Shown: positions 26,320 to 35,958, numbered from the stretch's first letter. The stretch is DNA of 64,000 bases from Glaciimonas immobilis (GCF_011947285.1 NZ_JAAOZT010000007.1:372001-436000), one strand, 5' to 3'. Made by a program: numbers and translations. Notes: generated by a model not told the origin, from the sequence alone.

Positions 26320-26346
26320 AACCGGACGATTAGTCCGGTTTTTTTT
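26320..26346 (+). terminator. Rho-independent terminator after the DUF1269 gene
   Basis: AACCGGAC and GTCCGGTT form an 8-bp perfect stem around GATTA, followed by TTTTTT (to 26346). It lies 46 bp after the stop codon, and can also read on the other strand only weakly. Confidence 0.88.
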
Positions 26347-26448
26347 CAGTGATGCGCTTTCAACGATCCGCATTCCAATATGAATGACCGGTATTAATAA
26401 CTGGTATTAATAACCAATATTAATCTCGAGCTGGATGAAAAGATTGTC

Positions 26449-27483
26449 TTAGTTTCCCGAGAGGCGCCGTCTGACGCTAACACTATACGCAAGCGGACGC
26501 GCCAGCAGAATTGGATCCGCCGACGGGGCAATGCCATCGACCAATAATAGCGGATTAAACGCCAGCGTCTTCTGGATCGCCAGACTGTCAGCCGCCATGG
26601 TGGTTAGCGACAGAACGCCTAGCTCTATCTGAGGCCGATTATCCGGCCAGATAACTGTACCGTCATCGGTCACGTCGCCAGGGGCGGCAAGTTGCGCGCT
26701 GATGCGGAATGTGACGGGTGCCTTCTCCAGACGCGTCGGTAATTCATCCATTAAATAATTCGGCGCCGCTTTTGCCAGTTGTTCCTCGTTCAGCGATTGA
26801 TTGCCCGCCAGAGGTTCTATGCGATACCGCGCATATTGGCTTTCCCCTTTTGCATTGGTGAACTTAAATGCATTCACGCCGTAAAAGCTTAAGGTCCCAA
26901 AACTGACCGGTGCTGGCTTCGGCGCGATGACAAATCTCTTTGCAGCAGGATGCGTTGCCAAAAATTGTTCGACCGGGGTCGGCTTTGGCGAGTCCGGTTT
27001 GGTGCTTGAAACGGCTGTCAGGAGCGCTAGAAAGTCTTCAGGATTGGCAACTGGAAATCCATTGAACGAGATACTGACAATGTCAGTAATTCCGCCATCG
27101 GGCAACTGGAAGCGAATCGCGATACCGTGCGGGCTGGCGTTTGGCGATGCATCCGGTAGCGTCGGAACACCCGTCGGATCAGAGAAGCGCACCGTCACCG
27201 GTACGGCGCTCTGGAAATGCGCCGCTTTGCTCAGCGTTGGCGCGGCGGCCGAAGGCGTGAAGGTGCCGGTGACGACTATTCCTTTGGCGTGATTGGCGCG
27301 AAATCCTGTGTACGGGCCTTTCGCCAAAACGGTCATCGTATCGACGATTTTTTCATTCACATTTTTTTCAGGAGTGGTCTGATCAGCTGCGATTACTGGT
27401 GAGGCGAGTAACAAGAGCACAGCACCGCTGAGCATCTTGCGTGTTGTTGATGCATGGGCATGACGAATGAAAAGGGATTTCAC
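26449..27483 (-). CDS. Catalase-related heme peroxidase with signal peptide
   Basis: This 344-residue protein is a catalase-like peroxidase of the SrpA type, shorter than true catalases. A signal peptide (residues 1-33, ending SPVIAA) predicts export to the periplasm. The catalase fold is visible in ANHAKGIVVTGTF (with the distal His), AHFQSAVPVTVRFSDPTG, ASPHGIAIRFQLPDG, NGFPVANPEDFLALL, and the region QYARYRIEPLAG. The C-terminal part lacks the long helical domain of classical catalases, which favours peroxidase over catalase activity. It is a single gene on the minus strand, with no RBS problem. Confidence 0.9.
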   Translation of the reverse strand: MKSLFIRHAHASTTRKMLSGAVLLLLASPVIAADQTTPEKNVNEKIVDTMTVLAKGPYTGFRANHAKGIVVTGTFTPSAAAPTLSKAAHFQSAVPVTVRFSDPTGVPTLPDASPNASPHGIAIRFQLPDGGITDIVSISFNGFPVANPEDFLALLTAVSSTKPDSPKPTPVEQFLATHPAAKRFVIAPKPAPVSFGTLSFYGVNAFKFTNAKGESQYARYRIEPLAGNQSLNEEQLAKAAPNYLMDELPTRLEKAPVTFRISAQLAAPGDVTDDGTVIWPDNRPQIELGVLSLTTMAADSLAIQKTLAFNPLLLVDGIAPSADPILLARPLAYSVSVRRRLSGN

Positions 27484-28016
27484 AAATAACTCCGGGAATA
27501 AGGTGATTTATTTATTTAGATGGATTCAAAAAATGGTTTAGGCAACTTAAGGCCGATAACTATTAGAATTTTTGGGCCTCGTGGTCCAACTTATGAAGTT
27601 GTTAGTAAAGCAAGCGTAGCCTACAGGGGATTTGCTAAACGCGTTGCAAGTGGGCCTTTTTTGCCAATGACGGAGGCCGTATCAAAACGCAGGAAGCGGG
27701 CAGCGGAGCGTCTCAGAGACTTCCATCGCCGGGAGAATTATTTTATCGATGGCGGCATTGCGCTGCACCGCTTTGGGGCATCTTCGGGATTACGATCCAG
27801 CGCGGCGTTTTTCGCGTGGTGGCGATGCTCATCCCCTTCGGCATGATCGTGAGAAACTATTTTTAGCAGAGCGACGACTATCGATTGTTATTTCGTAGTT
27901 GTCTTCGTACACTACGTCCAATCAAAATTCTAATAAATCCTCCGAAATATTACGGTTTTTGCCGAAAATTACAGCGACAAAATATCGTAGCAATCCGGGC
28001 TTTCAGGAAAAAATAT
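27484..28016. other. 533-bp region between divergent genes; no convincing gene
   Basis: A 108-codon frame (27520-27846) has no RBS and an Arg/Ser-rich, low-credibility product. The region ends with the 5' leader of the NCS2 permease, where the true start is at 28017. A few short complementary stretches exist, but no known purine or pyrimidine riboswitch core was recognised. Confidence 0.35.
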
Positions 28017-29315
28017 ATGGCGAGTTCTTATTTCCCAAAATGGCGCCTGCGCGCTGCTGCGGCTAACGGTCAGGCGCAGGTAATCGGCACCGACGAACGT
28101 CTGCCCGGGCCGCAGACTTTTGCGATGGGTGTGCAGCATGTGGTGGCAATGTTTGGCTCGACAGTTCTGGCACCGTTGCTAATGGGATTCGATCCGAATC
28201 TGGCGATATTCATGTCTGGAATAGGGACATTGTTATTTTTTGTATTGGTCGCGGGTCGGGTTCCCAGTTATCTTGGGTCCAGCTTCTCTTTCATCGGTTT
28301 GGTGATTGCTGTCAGCGGTTACGGCGGCACTGGTCATAACGCCAATCTGGGCGTGGCGCTGGGTGGCATCATCGCTTGCGGGGTGGTCTACACGCTCATC
28401 GGGTTCGTCGTCATGGCGGTCGGTACCCGCTGGATTGAAAAGTTGATGCCGCCAGTCGTCACCGGTGCAGTGGTCGCCGTGATCGGGTTAAATCTTGCGC
28501 CGATTGCAGTCAAAAGTGTGAGCGACAACAGCTTTGATGCCTGGATGGCATTGGGCACGGTCATCTGTGTCGGGATCGTTGCCGTATTCGGACGTGGCAT
28601 GTTGCAGCGCTTACTGATTCTGGTCGGTCTAATGCTGGCCTATGTGATTTATGCACTGCTGACCAATGGTGCCGGCATGGGTAAACCGATTGATTTTTCT
28701 ATCGTCGCGCAGGCTGCATGGTTTGGGATTCCGCATTTTGCAGCGCCGGTTTTCAAACTGAGCGCGATGGCGTTGCTGGCGCCGATTGCAGTGATTCTGG
28801 TCGCCGAAAATCTGGGGCATATAAAAGCCGTCAGCGCCATGACCGGTCAAAATCTGGATAAATACATGGGACGTGCCTTCGTCGGCGACGGTCTCGCCAC
28901 TATCGTCTCGGGCAGTGTCGGCGGGACCGGTGTCACCACCTATGCAGAAAATATCGGCGTCATGGCCGTGACCAAAATCTATTCGACGCTGGTGTTTGTG
29001 GTCGCTGCCGTGATCGCATTGATATTGGGATTTTCACCCAAGTTTGGCGCCGTCATCCAAACGATTCCTTCCGCTGTCCTCGGCGGTGTATCGATCGTCG
29101 TATTTGGATTGATAGCCGTTTCCGGTGCGCGTATCTGGGTCGAAAATAAAGTTGATTTTTCCGATAACCGCAACTTGATCGTGGCCGCTGTAACGTTGGT
29201 GTTAGGAGCAGGGGATTTTACCCTCAAGTTGGGACAGTTTGCGTTGGGCGGTATCGGTACCGCAACCTTTGGAGCGATTATTTTATACGCGTTGCTGGGG
29301 TTGAAAAAGAAGTAA
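28017..29315 (+). CDS. NCS2-family uracil/xanthine permease
   Basis: The 432-residue protein is a nucleobase permease with about 14 membrane segments, closest in motif to UraA/RutG. Diagnostic: TFAMGVQHVVAMFGSTVLAP near the N-terminus, PSYLGSSFSFIG, VAENLGHIKAVSAMTGQNL (with the substrate-binding Glu), and GGTGVTTYAENIGVMAVTKI (the second Glu). It imports uracil or a related base by proton symport. The frame stays open to 27885; the ATG at 28017 follows a good RBS (CAGGAAAA) and removes a 44-residue basic extension unlike the family. Substrate specificity cannot be told precisely. Confidence 0.92.
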   Translation: MASSYFPKWRLRAAAANGQAQVIGTDERLPGPQTFAMGVQHVVAMFGSTVLAPLLMGFDPNLAIFMSGIGTLLFFVLVAGRVPSYLGSSFSFIGLVIAVSGYGGTGHNANLGVALGGIIACGVVYTLIGFVVMAVGTRWIEKLMPPVVTGAVVAVIGLNLAPIAVKSVSDNSFDAWMALGTVICVGIVAVFGRGMLQRLLILVGLMLAYVIYALLTNGAGMGKPIDFSIVAQAAWFGIPHFAAPVFKLSAMALLAPIAVILVAENLGHIKAVSAMTGQNLDKYMGRAFVGDGLATIVSGSVGGTGVTTYAENIGVMAVTKIYSTLVFVVAAVIALILGFSPKFGAVIQTIPSAVLGGVSIVVFGLIAVSGARIWVENKVDFSDNRNLIVAAVTLVLGAGDFTLKLGQFALGGIGTATFGAIILYALLGLKKK

Positions 29316-29506
29316 TTTGATGTGTACTCGTGCGGACGCTGCTGGACCGCCGCCTGATGTCGGCCAGTTATCATGCATACCCTTGGCAATTCGATAATCG
29401 TTGACGCTTTAGAAAGTTACGGCGAAGATTTGCGTTTTAAACCATGACTTGCATTTTTTGAAAAGCATTGCGACAAAACCAAGCCTTAATCCTTGCCGCT
29501 GCAATG

Positions 29507-29971
29507 CTAGTCACTCGATCCACCTGCGCCCCAACACTCTACAATGAGGTCACCATTTCCGGGATACTTGTTGACTAGGTTTCGCTTGCCGGATTGGTCG
29601 AGCGTAAAGCTACCGCATTCGTCGTCAGAATCAGGATCGGTCGGACTAGCGTGAAGTACATAGTCGGTATCGCTAGCCCTGAAGATCGTCAACTGATATT
29701 TCTGTTCACCTGATTCCGGCGATCTGCTAAGTTCAATCGGTAGTGCCAAATTCGCCGAGCCGTTCATGTAGCTGTTGTTAATGGTGAACTGTTGTTCCAG
29801 CCAGTTACTGGCCTTCATTAACGCGATGATCGCTCCTGTACGCTCACTGCGCTGGACGTATTGCCTGTAATTGGGCAACGCAATCGCAGTAAGAATACTA
29901 ATTATCGCGACCACGATCATTAGTTCCACAATCGTAAATCCATCTTGCCTTGGTGTTTTTTCTGGTCGCAT
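29507..29971 (-). CDS. pilE: Type IV pilin PilE
   Basis: The 154-residue protein is a type IV prepilin. The short basic leader [11 protein letters not shown] is followed by the PilD cleavage site G11-F12 and the Glu+5 motif [28 protein letters not shown]. The globular domain has the D-region with two Cys ([13 protein letters not shown] and VECWG) for the C-terminal disulfide loop. It is the last gene of the minor-pilin operon, after pilY1, a standard place for PilE in betaproteobacterial and pseudomonad clusters. Length typical. Confidence 0.92.
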   Translation of the reverse strand: MRPEKTPRQDGFTIVELMIVVAIISILTAIALPNYRQYVQRSERTGAIIALMKASNWLEQQFTINNSYMNGSANLALPIELSRSPESGEQKYQLTIFRASDTDYVLHASPTDPDSDDECGSFTLDQSGKRNLVNKYPGNGDLIVECWGAGGSSD

Positions 29972-30034
29972 AGCCTACTTTCTGTGAAATTTATAGTGAC
30001 TTCTCAACGTCATTGCTACGCCTCGTCACGCCGA

Positions 30035-33000
30035 CTAATCCCGACGGCGGATCACTGCGGGGACGGACAATTGCCGCCAGCGTCGCATTGTTTCCGATGA
30101 GGCTTTGTAGGGGATGCATTTTGTGGTTCCATCGAGTTGATTAATTGTCAGACAGTCGGTGGCTATACCGGGAATACTGACACCTTCAGAGGAGGTACCC
30201 CCGGTCTCGATAGAACTGGCGTTGTTGCCGTTACTATCGGTGATGGGTTTGCCGTCAGCACCGATAAAGACAAAGTTTTTTGCCACGCCACCAATGAGAA
30301 AATCGGTCGCCATCGTGAATGATGTTCCGTCACCGCTACAGGCGTTAGCCGCCGGTGCCAGCGTGGTCGATAGCAACACCGTAATTTCTATAATGCGCAG
30401 GCGACCAACAAAACGCTCACCATTGTTCAGCATGTCAATGTACCAGCCGTTCTGCGTGGTCCAGTCGACGGTATTATTCGTTAACGTGCGTCCTATGATT
30501 ACGTTATCTTTGTATAAGGGCGTAAGTGTTTGTGGCTGCAAATGTTTACGTTGTTTTGGTTGGGTTTCACCGGGTTTGTCCCAGACACCGTATAAAGCGT
30601 GTATGTCCAAATCGGCTTTATCCCGGAATTCAAGATACTTACCGGTGCCAAATATCACCATGTAACCGCCGGTGGGATGCGGGGCCAGCAATGGTTGCTG
30701 CACAATCGGTGCTACTTTGGCGGACTTGGTTGTGGCGGTGAATAGCTTCTTGGAATGCCAGTCGGTAACCGTGGCCGATTGCAGGTCGAACTTCCATAAA
30801 TTACCCTGAAGGTCGCCTGCATACGCGGCGATTAGTTCACGCTTATTGTTGAATAATAAGCCGGGTGCAGACAGGCCATTAGGCTTATCTACGCTGCCGA
30901 CTTCGATGTTGAGTGCGCGTATCAAGTTACCGCTGGCGAGATCGACGATATACAACAAAGCCTTGCCTCCGATACTGTCATAGCCATTGCCGTATATCGC
31001 TGCCCATTGGCCGTTGGTCAGGCGGGCCACGCTGGCTGTTCCCAACACGTGTCCCATGTCGGCGAAGTCATTTGTGTCGTTTTCTGCGCTGCGTTCCCAT
31101 AAAATATTTGCGGTACCCATAGTGGCAGGATCGGTGATATCAATCGCAAACACTGCCTTTGATCCGGCACCTGTGCTGCCTAATAAAATGTTCTTCCATT
31201 GGAAATTAATATAAGCATCTGCCTCAGTCAACGGGCCATCTACAAAATAATGATGCTGGTATTCCGGTTGGCTTAACGCATACAAATGGGGATAAACGGA
31301 ATAAGGAACAAAAGCAAATGTCTCTACGCCGCTTGTTGCATTAAAAGCGTGCAACATTCCATCGTTAGCCCCGACATATAACATCGCCGGACGCTGCGGC
31401 GAGGATTTTTTCTGAAGAAACGCTGCATAGGAAGCACCGCCATGCTTGTCATCCGATGGCATCGCATAACCGAAATTGGTCCTGCTGACAAACAGCGGTG
31501 AAGAGTTAACGATATTGCCGAGCTTGTTTGCGCGATTCCGATATGGACCACCATTTTTATTTTCTTTTTCATCGTTTCCACGCAGGTAATCCACGATTTC
31601 GGATGATTTTAGATACACCATCTGCGCTGCGCTAAGGCTGGGTTGCAGGAATTTTTGGCCTCCCTCCGCGCTCCACGTGACAATATTGCGCGATTTCGAA
31701 TCAGGTATCAGGTCTGCCGCATCCCATTTAAAAAGATCTGGCTTACCGTCTTTTAAGCTATATGCTTTTAGATGGCCGGTCCATTTTTCTGTCTCAAAGC
31801 TGGGCAGATAGGTCAGGGCGTTTCCGCTTAGCGAGTTGCCGCTGTAGGCGATGCTGGAACCGGCAGCATTTTGTTGACGAATTTCTTTGAGCATCGCCAA
31901 AAATCCACTTTTTAAATCCTGCGGATTTAGAGCACTAAAGTATGTGCCATGACCATTGACCGCTGCGTGCCACACGTCGTCTGCCGCAGATTGGCTGTTC
32001 TTGACAGGAAACGGCCAGTTTTTCTTCCCACTTTTTATTTCTGGAAAGTCACCGGTAGTCGCGGTTCGATAATCGGATTGATACTTTAGTTCGCCATCGG
32101 CACCCAGAGCGATGGTGTGTGTGACCATGTGTTGCCAGGTCGCCGGGTCGTATTCATTGGGACTGATTAATCCAGCTGTGCTTTTTCCTAGCCGCGACCC
32201 GACATCGGTTGCCCAGTATTTCATTGCGGTGTCCGCGAGCGAGCTTTTCGACTTTTTTGGTCCTTCGTGATACGGCGCAGGCCACGGATCAAATGCCGTC
32301 AGCGGCGTCCCCGATACCGGATCAAATGCAATGTCTTCGGGCAAGGCCATCACGTTCTTATCCCAATTAGCGATGGTCGATCGAGTTACATTCCATTGAC
32401 CGTCGGTTGCAAGAATTGCATAGTTAGCCTGACATTGCAGTTTAATCGGGTCGGGAATTCCTTTGGGAAAATCATGTACCTCGTGACCGCTGTAATATTG
32501 TCCGACGTTGTCTAACGCTGCGATAAGCGGCGTCGCGCCAATCATGGCGGTGCCGTACAGCTGGTCGTACCATTTTTGCCGTTGGGCGCTGACAAAGGGG
32601 GCCACCGGAATAAAATTTTCGTCCGTTCCATTAATGGTTGAAAATCCCACCCGTGCGTTGCCATTAAGCTCGGAAAAAGCAATACCGAGCACGGTTTTGG
32701 TCAGTAATTCGCGTGACCGATAATAAGAAAACCAGTTGGCAAAGTTTTGTAGCTCTTGCTCGTACGAGCACCCTATCAACCCGATGCCACAATCGGTACG
32801 ATTTACATCAGCGGGATATGACCTGTTACTGGGAAGAATATCCCACCGCTCGTATAACAGGTCCTGCGCTTTGCTACCATTTGGCGTTTGCGACTTCGCC
32901 AGTGTGTAATAAAAGGCGTACTGCGCAATCTCCGTGTCACCGTTCCGTTTGCAGTTATTAATAGTTTCGTAAGTACTGGGATCGTATAGCGGCAGTGTAA

Positions 33001-33652
33001 ATTTTTTATTAGCTTTTACTTTGCAGATCGCACGTGGATGAATTATGGCCGATTTTGGATTGTAGGCATTGGCTCTGGTGTCGATTGTACTGGCGTTCGG
33101 CATCAGTTTTCCAGCGGCGTCAAGGCCCGGTTTATAGCGAATCGAAGGATCATAATAAATACGGTTCCAGCGACTGGAATAAAAAGCGGCCTGATTTTTT
33201 TGAGCGTATGGAGAGCAGTAATCCAAACGTCCACAACCCTCCGCGCCGTAATTTTTTACGTTGTTTTTTGCGGACGTGTATTCACTATCCGCATCCTGAC
33301 CCGTCACAGTGTTGTATTTCATCGAACCAGAGTTGTCCAAAATAAACATGATATTGGGTGGCGGGTGCTGTGGTAAAAATAATGGGGACTGGGCGATCTC
33401 TGCCTTAACCTCACTGGCTAATACGAGCATGATTAGACAACTTAGCGCCAGAAAGCCTGTGATCTTATGCGGCGTTGTAAGTTCGCGTGTGAACCTGTCG
33501 CTAGTTCCCGCGGACGTGATCGACGCGTGGGCGAATACATGCGGAGAGATATAAGGTGGAGCTGATCGCGTGGCACTTGATCGGGTTGCATTTCTTACGC
33601 TCAGGTTTAATAGGGTGACGGCTGGTCGGGGTGGTAAGAGTGGTCGTAGCAT
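30035..33652 (-). CDS. pilY1: PilY1/PilC-type pilus tip adhesin
   Basis: The 1205-residue protein is PilY1, the tip-associated adhesin and assembly factor of type IV pili. A MIDAS-like von Willebrand A motif appears at FILDNSGSMKYN (residues 103-114). The C-terminal half is the beta-propeller domain, with GANDGMLHAFNATSG, GSTGAGSKAVFAIDITDP and GDLQGNLWKFDLQS. The hydrophobic export signal lies at residues 64-84 (ITGFLALSCLIMLVLASEVKA), so the start at 33652 gives a 60-residue Pro/Ser/Arg-rich stretch before it, unusual for this family. No other ATG lies before the signal. It follows pilX by 14 bp and precedes pilE. Confidence 0.93.
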   Translation of the reverse strand: MLRPLLPPRPAVTLLNLSVRNATRSSATRSAPPYISPHVFAHASITSAGTSDRFTRELTTPHKITGFLALSCLIMLVLASEVKAEIAQSPLFLPQHPPPNIMFILDNSGSMKYNTVTGQDADSEYTSAKNNVKNYGAEGCGRLDYCSPYAQKNQAAFYSSRWNRIYYDPSIRYKPGLDAAGKLMPNASTIDTRANAYNPKSAIIHPRAICKVKANKKFTLPLYDPSTYETINNCKRNGDTEIAQYAFYYTLAKSQTPNGSKAQDLLYERWDILPSNRSYPADVNRTDCGIGLIGCSYEQELQNFANWFSYYRSRELLTKTVLGIAFSELNGNARVGFSTINGTDENFIPVAPFVSAQRQKWYDQLYGTAMIGATPLIAALDNVGQYYSGHEVHDFPKGIPDPIKLQCQANYAILATDGQWNVTRSTIANWDKNVMALPEDIAFDPVSGTPLTAFDPWPAPYHEGPKKSKSSLADTAMKYWATDVGSRLGKSTAGLISPNEYDPATWQHMVTHTIALGADGELKYQSDYRTATTGDFPEIKSGKKNWPFPVKNSQSAADDVWHAAVNGHGTYFSALNPQDLKSGFLAMLKEIRQQNAAGSSIAYSGNSLSGNALTYLPSFETEKWTGHLKAYSLKDGKPDLFKWDAADLIPDSKSRNIVTWSAEGGQKFLQPSLSAAQMVYLKSSEIVDYLRGNDEKENKNGGPYRNRANKLGNIVNSSPLFVSRTNFGYAMPSDDKHGGASYAAFLQKKSSPQRPAMLYVGANDGMLHAFNATSGVETFAFVPYSVYPHLYALSQPEYQHHYFVDGPLTEADAYINFQWKNILLGSTGAGSKAVFAIDITDPATMGTANILWERSAENDTNDFADMGHVLGTASVARLTNGQWAAIYGNGYDSIGGKALLYIVDLASGNLIRALNIEVGSVDKPNGLSAPGLLFNNKRELIAAYAGDLQGNLWKFDLQSATVTDWHSKKLFTATTKSAKVAPIVQQPLLAPHPTGGYMVIFGTGKYLEFRDKADLDIHALYGVWDKPGETQPKQRKHLQPQTLTPLYKDNVIIGRTLTNNTVDWTTQNGWYIDMLNNGERFVGRLRIIEITVLLSTTLAPAANACSGDGTSFTMATDFLIGGVAKNFVFIGADGKPITDSNGNNASSIETGGTSSEGVSIPGIATDCLTINQLDGTTKCIPYKASSETMRRWRQLSVPAVIRRRD

Positions 33653-33666
33653 CCTGTCCTGTTTCC

Positions 33667-34317
33667 TTATATTTTAAAGCGCAGCGAACTTTGCAGCATG
33701 ACGACCGTCAGGTCGGTAGGTCCGGTGCCGCGGGCGGTCACTTGATAGACATGAAGATTTTCATCCTTGCTGACTTCAGTCGGGCCAAGTACCAAACGAT
33801 CCGAGATATCCATGGCCTTGCAGGCGGGTGCCGTTTTTACGCCTTCCGGCTTAATGGGTATTGGAACAAATTCACTGTGTATATATTCGCTGGTGGTGCC
33901 TGCCCTGATGTGGGTTTGCAAGTCAAGTTCACATATTCGCAGCGCCATCTCGGCAGCCTGAAACGCCATCTGCTGACTATGTGCATTGCCCGCCATTTTT
34001 TCGCCTGAGGTGACGTTGCGTATGACGGTCACGCCGATAAATGTCATTACCGCCAAAAAAATCATTACCATCGGCAATACAAGGCCAGCTTCGGATGGTA
34101 ATCGTTTGGTTTCGACTTCTTTTTTCGGCGCTGGCTTATTTTGTTGCGATGCCCGAGCCGTTGTCGGTGTGCCGGTTAGATCAAAAGTAGAAATATTGTT
34201 GCTGCCGCAGTCAACGACGTGACCAGCCCTGTAAAACGGGCCATAAAAGAAGCCACAAGGTGGTCCCCAGAGCGCACCGCAACCGCGTTGTTGCACTCGA
34301 TCATTGCGGGTTTTCAT
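33667..34317 (-). CDS. pilX: Minor pilin assembly protein PilX
   Basis: The 216-residue protein has the PilX pilin-like membrane segment EAGLVLPMVMIFLAVMTFIG (residues 76-95) and the family pattern NVTSGEKMAGNAHSQQMAFQAAEMALR. PilX forms the initiation complex of the pilus tip with PilV, PilW, FimU and PilY1. The gene starts with an ATG that overlaps the end of pilW by 17 bp. A 76-residue N-terminal region rich in Cys, Pro, Gly, Thr and Lys precedes the hydrophobic segment; ordinary PilX leaders have about ten residues, and I find no ATG, GTG or TTG between it and the helix in the region 34110-34200. Confidence 0.88.
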   Translation of the reverse strand: MKTRNDRVQQRGCGALWGPPCGFFYGPFYRAGHVVDCGSNNISTFDLTGTPTTARASQQNKPAPKKEVETKRLPSEAGLVLPMVMIFLAVMTFIGVTVIRNVTSGEKMAGNAHSQQMAFQAAEMALRICELDLQTHIRAGTTSEYIHSEFVPIPIKPEGVKTAPACKAMDISDRLVLGPTEVSKDENLHVYQVTARGTGPTDLTVVMLQSSLRFKI

Positions 34318-35362
34318 TTTTAGCTTCCATCAAAGTCGGCTGTGCGTGATTGCGCAACGCAAACGTGCGGGTGAAGGTGCGGTAGAGTCTTTTGTCGTTG
34401 ACCGTCTTGCGCACATTGTGGCAATCAGTGAAGGTTTGATCGCGCGTAGTGATAAGGTTGGTGCTATGTGCCTCCAGGCAGACTTTGACGCTGATGACCT
34501 GATCCCAGTTGGTCTTGTTGCCAGCCGAAACGGGTAACGCTTGAACCTGATCCGTATTGGTATAAAACGTTGTCGGTGCGTATTGGCCCTTGGTATCAAC
34601 GCCAAAGGTGAAACCCATATCGATAACGTTACCCATGATCGGCTGCGCGCCATCCTCGCCCGCGGGTACCTCGCCGTTGCCCTGACAATATAAAGAAGGG
34701 GAATCCTCGCCGAAATTTCTCTGCAGAAAAAAGCGGTTGGTCACAATAAGGGGTTTAGAACCTTCTACTTTTTCAGCCAGCGGGAAGAAATTGTTGCAAT
34801 CGGCATTGTTATAATCTTTAGCATCCTTTGGACGGTCTACGACATAACTAACAAGAAACTCAGGAAGACCATGGGCCTTGCAGGTCAAGTCAGTGGTCAG
34901 TGGCATCTTGAAGCCTTTCTGACATGCCTTGAATCCGACGCCACCAAAATCGGTAGTGGTCGTGGTCAGCATATTGCCATAACCGGCTTGCATCAAATTA
35001 CGGCCAATAGTGGTCATGGCGACGTACCCGTCCTCTTGCATGTTGCCGTTGTCGAAGTTAAGTCGTGCACTGAGTTGCGTGCTAAAGAACAGGCTGGTGA
35101 CGACGACTATCAGCGCCAAACCAAGTGCCAGCGCTACCATCAGTTCAATTAGCGAGAACCCAGTTTCTTGCCTGTATGCCAGTCCCAGGTTTGAGTGGCC
35201 GGACAGCCGAGTTGTAGGTCTGAATAATCGTTGATTAGCCGGAGAGGTGGATTTAATGGGTGGCTCCATCATTAATTGAATCATCGCTGCAATTGCTGCA
35301 TTCGTTATTATCGCTGGCATCCCTACCAGTTGTCGCGCGTGGAAGATCGGTTGTCTGCTCAT
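34301..35362 (-). CDS. pilW: Minor pilin PilW
   Basis: The 353-residue protein has the prepilin signature QETG68-F69SLIELMVALALGLALIVVV, with Glu at +5, and the PilW globular region (NMQEDGYVAMTTIGRNLMQAGYGNML, DMGFTFGV). The ATG at 35362 overlaps the pilV stop as ATGA, so translation is probably coupled. The leader is 68 residues, or 36-37 if translation starts at Met31/32; typical leaders have 5-20. It contains one IKST motif (36-39), encoded by a 12-nt segment shared with the pilV leader. Role: core component of the pilus tip complex. Confidence 0.9.
   Translation of the reverse strand: MSRQPIFHARQLVGMPAIITNAAIAAMIQLMMEPPIKSTSPANQRLFRPTTRLSGHSNLGLAYRQETGFSLIELMVALALGLALIVVVTSLFFSTQLSARLNFDNGNMQEDGYVAMTTIGRNLMQAGYGNMLTTTTTDFGGVGFKACQKGFKMPLTTDLTCKAHGLPEFLVSYVVDRPKDAKDYNNADCNNFFPLAEKVEGSKPLIVTNRFFLQRNFGEDSPSLYCQGNGEVPAGEDGAQPIMGNVIDMGFTFGVDTKGQYAPTTFYTNTDQVQALPVSAGNKTNWDQVISVKVCLEAHSTNLITTRDQTFTDCHNVRKTVNDKRLYRTFTRTFALRNHAQPTLMEAKNENPQ
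35246..35257. repeat. 12-nt repeat copy in the pilW leader
   Basis: GGTGGATTTAAT at 35246-35257 (plus strand) is identical to the first and third units of the 12-nt tandem repeat in the pilV leader (35863-35898). It encodes IKST on the minus strand in frame with pilW. Confidence 0.6.
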
Positions 35363-35958
35363 GGTAGAAACACCGTTTTAAAACAGCGTATCGATAATTT
35401 ACCCGCACCTTCGCACTTAATCCCTTTAGCGCCGCCGCCCGCAATATCAGGCTCATAAAAGTACACGGTCAAGATCATTCCGTTGGTGACATCGCCAGTG
35501 ACGTTGCCCCAACCGCCCGCTATTTTTTGGAGATCGTTGCGCCAGTGGTACAGGTCAGCTGCTGCAATCTCTTGCGCATTACACGGGTCGATAGTTGCCA
35601 TGCATTGCTTGATCGGTAGCGTGTTTAAGGGGTAGGAATCCTGCGTGAAATAATGGCCGTCCTGAGCGGCATTCACGTTAGCACGTATCCTGTCTGCCAT
35701 ATCGGCGCTGGTCTGGCTTGCCAGCGAGCGGAAGTGCGCGACCGTTTGGTATTTCAGTGAGATCACTTCTAAACCGGCTAAGCCGAGCAAGCCAAATGCA
35801 GAGATCAGGAGCGCAATCAGGACTTCTATCATTCCGACGCCGCATTGCTTGCATTGTGGAACGGTGGATTTAATCGTGGATTTATTGGTGGATTTAATGC
35901 CGGATCCTTTTGATGCAGGATCGTTGAGATGCGTCATATTGGTACGCCTCATGCGCAA
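35359..35958 (-). CDS. pilV: Minor pilin PilV
   Basis: The 199-residue protein is a PilV-type prepilin: cleavage after Gly40 and Glu at +5 (VGMIEVLIALLISAFGLLGLAGLEV), followed by a helix with SLKYQTVAHFRSLASQTSADMADRIRANV, typical of PilV. The leader before the cleavage site is 40 residues, or 33 from Met8, and holds the tandem motif IKST-NKST-IKST, encoded by three 12-nt units. The start overlaps the fimU end by 10 bp and its stop overlaps the pilW start (ATGA). It is a tip minor pilin working with FimU, PilW and PilX. Confidence 0.9.
   Translation of the reverse strand: MRMRRTNMTHLNDPASKGSGIKSTNKSTIKSTVPQCKQCGVGMIEVLIALLISAFGLLGLAGLEVISLKYQTVAHFRSLASQTSADMADRIRANVNAAQDGHYFTQDSYPLNTLPIKQCMATIDPCNAQEIAAADLYHWRNDLQKIAGGWGNVTGDVTNGMILTVYFYEPDIAGGGAKGIKCEGAGKLSIRCFKTVFLP
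35863..35898. repeat. Three 12-nt in-frame tandem repeats in the pilV leader
   Basis: Three consecutive 12-nt units (35863, 35875, 35887; GGTGGATTTAAT, CGTGGATTTATT, GGTGGATTTAAT on the plus strand) encode IKST, NKST and IKST on the minus strand. The third copy is identical to the single copy in the pilW leader (35246-35257). Confidence 0.85.

Noticed and set aside
26385-26425. Three loose copies of a GGTATTAATAAC-like unit
   Set aside because: Short, degenerate and AT-rich; too weak to call a repeat with a role.
27520-27846. 108-codon open frame upstream of the NCS2 permease
   Set aside because: No RBS, Arg/Ser-rich product without pattern; likely chance frame in a promoter region.
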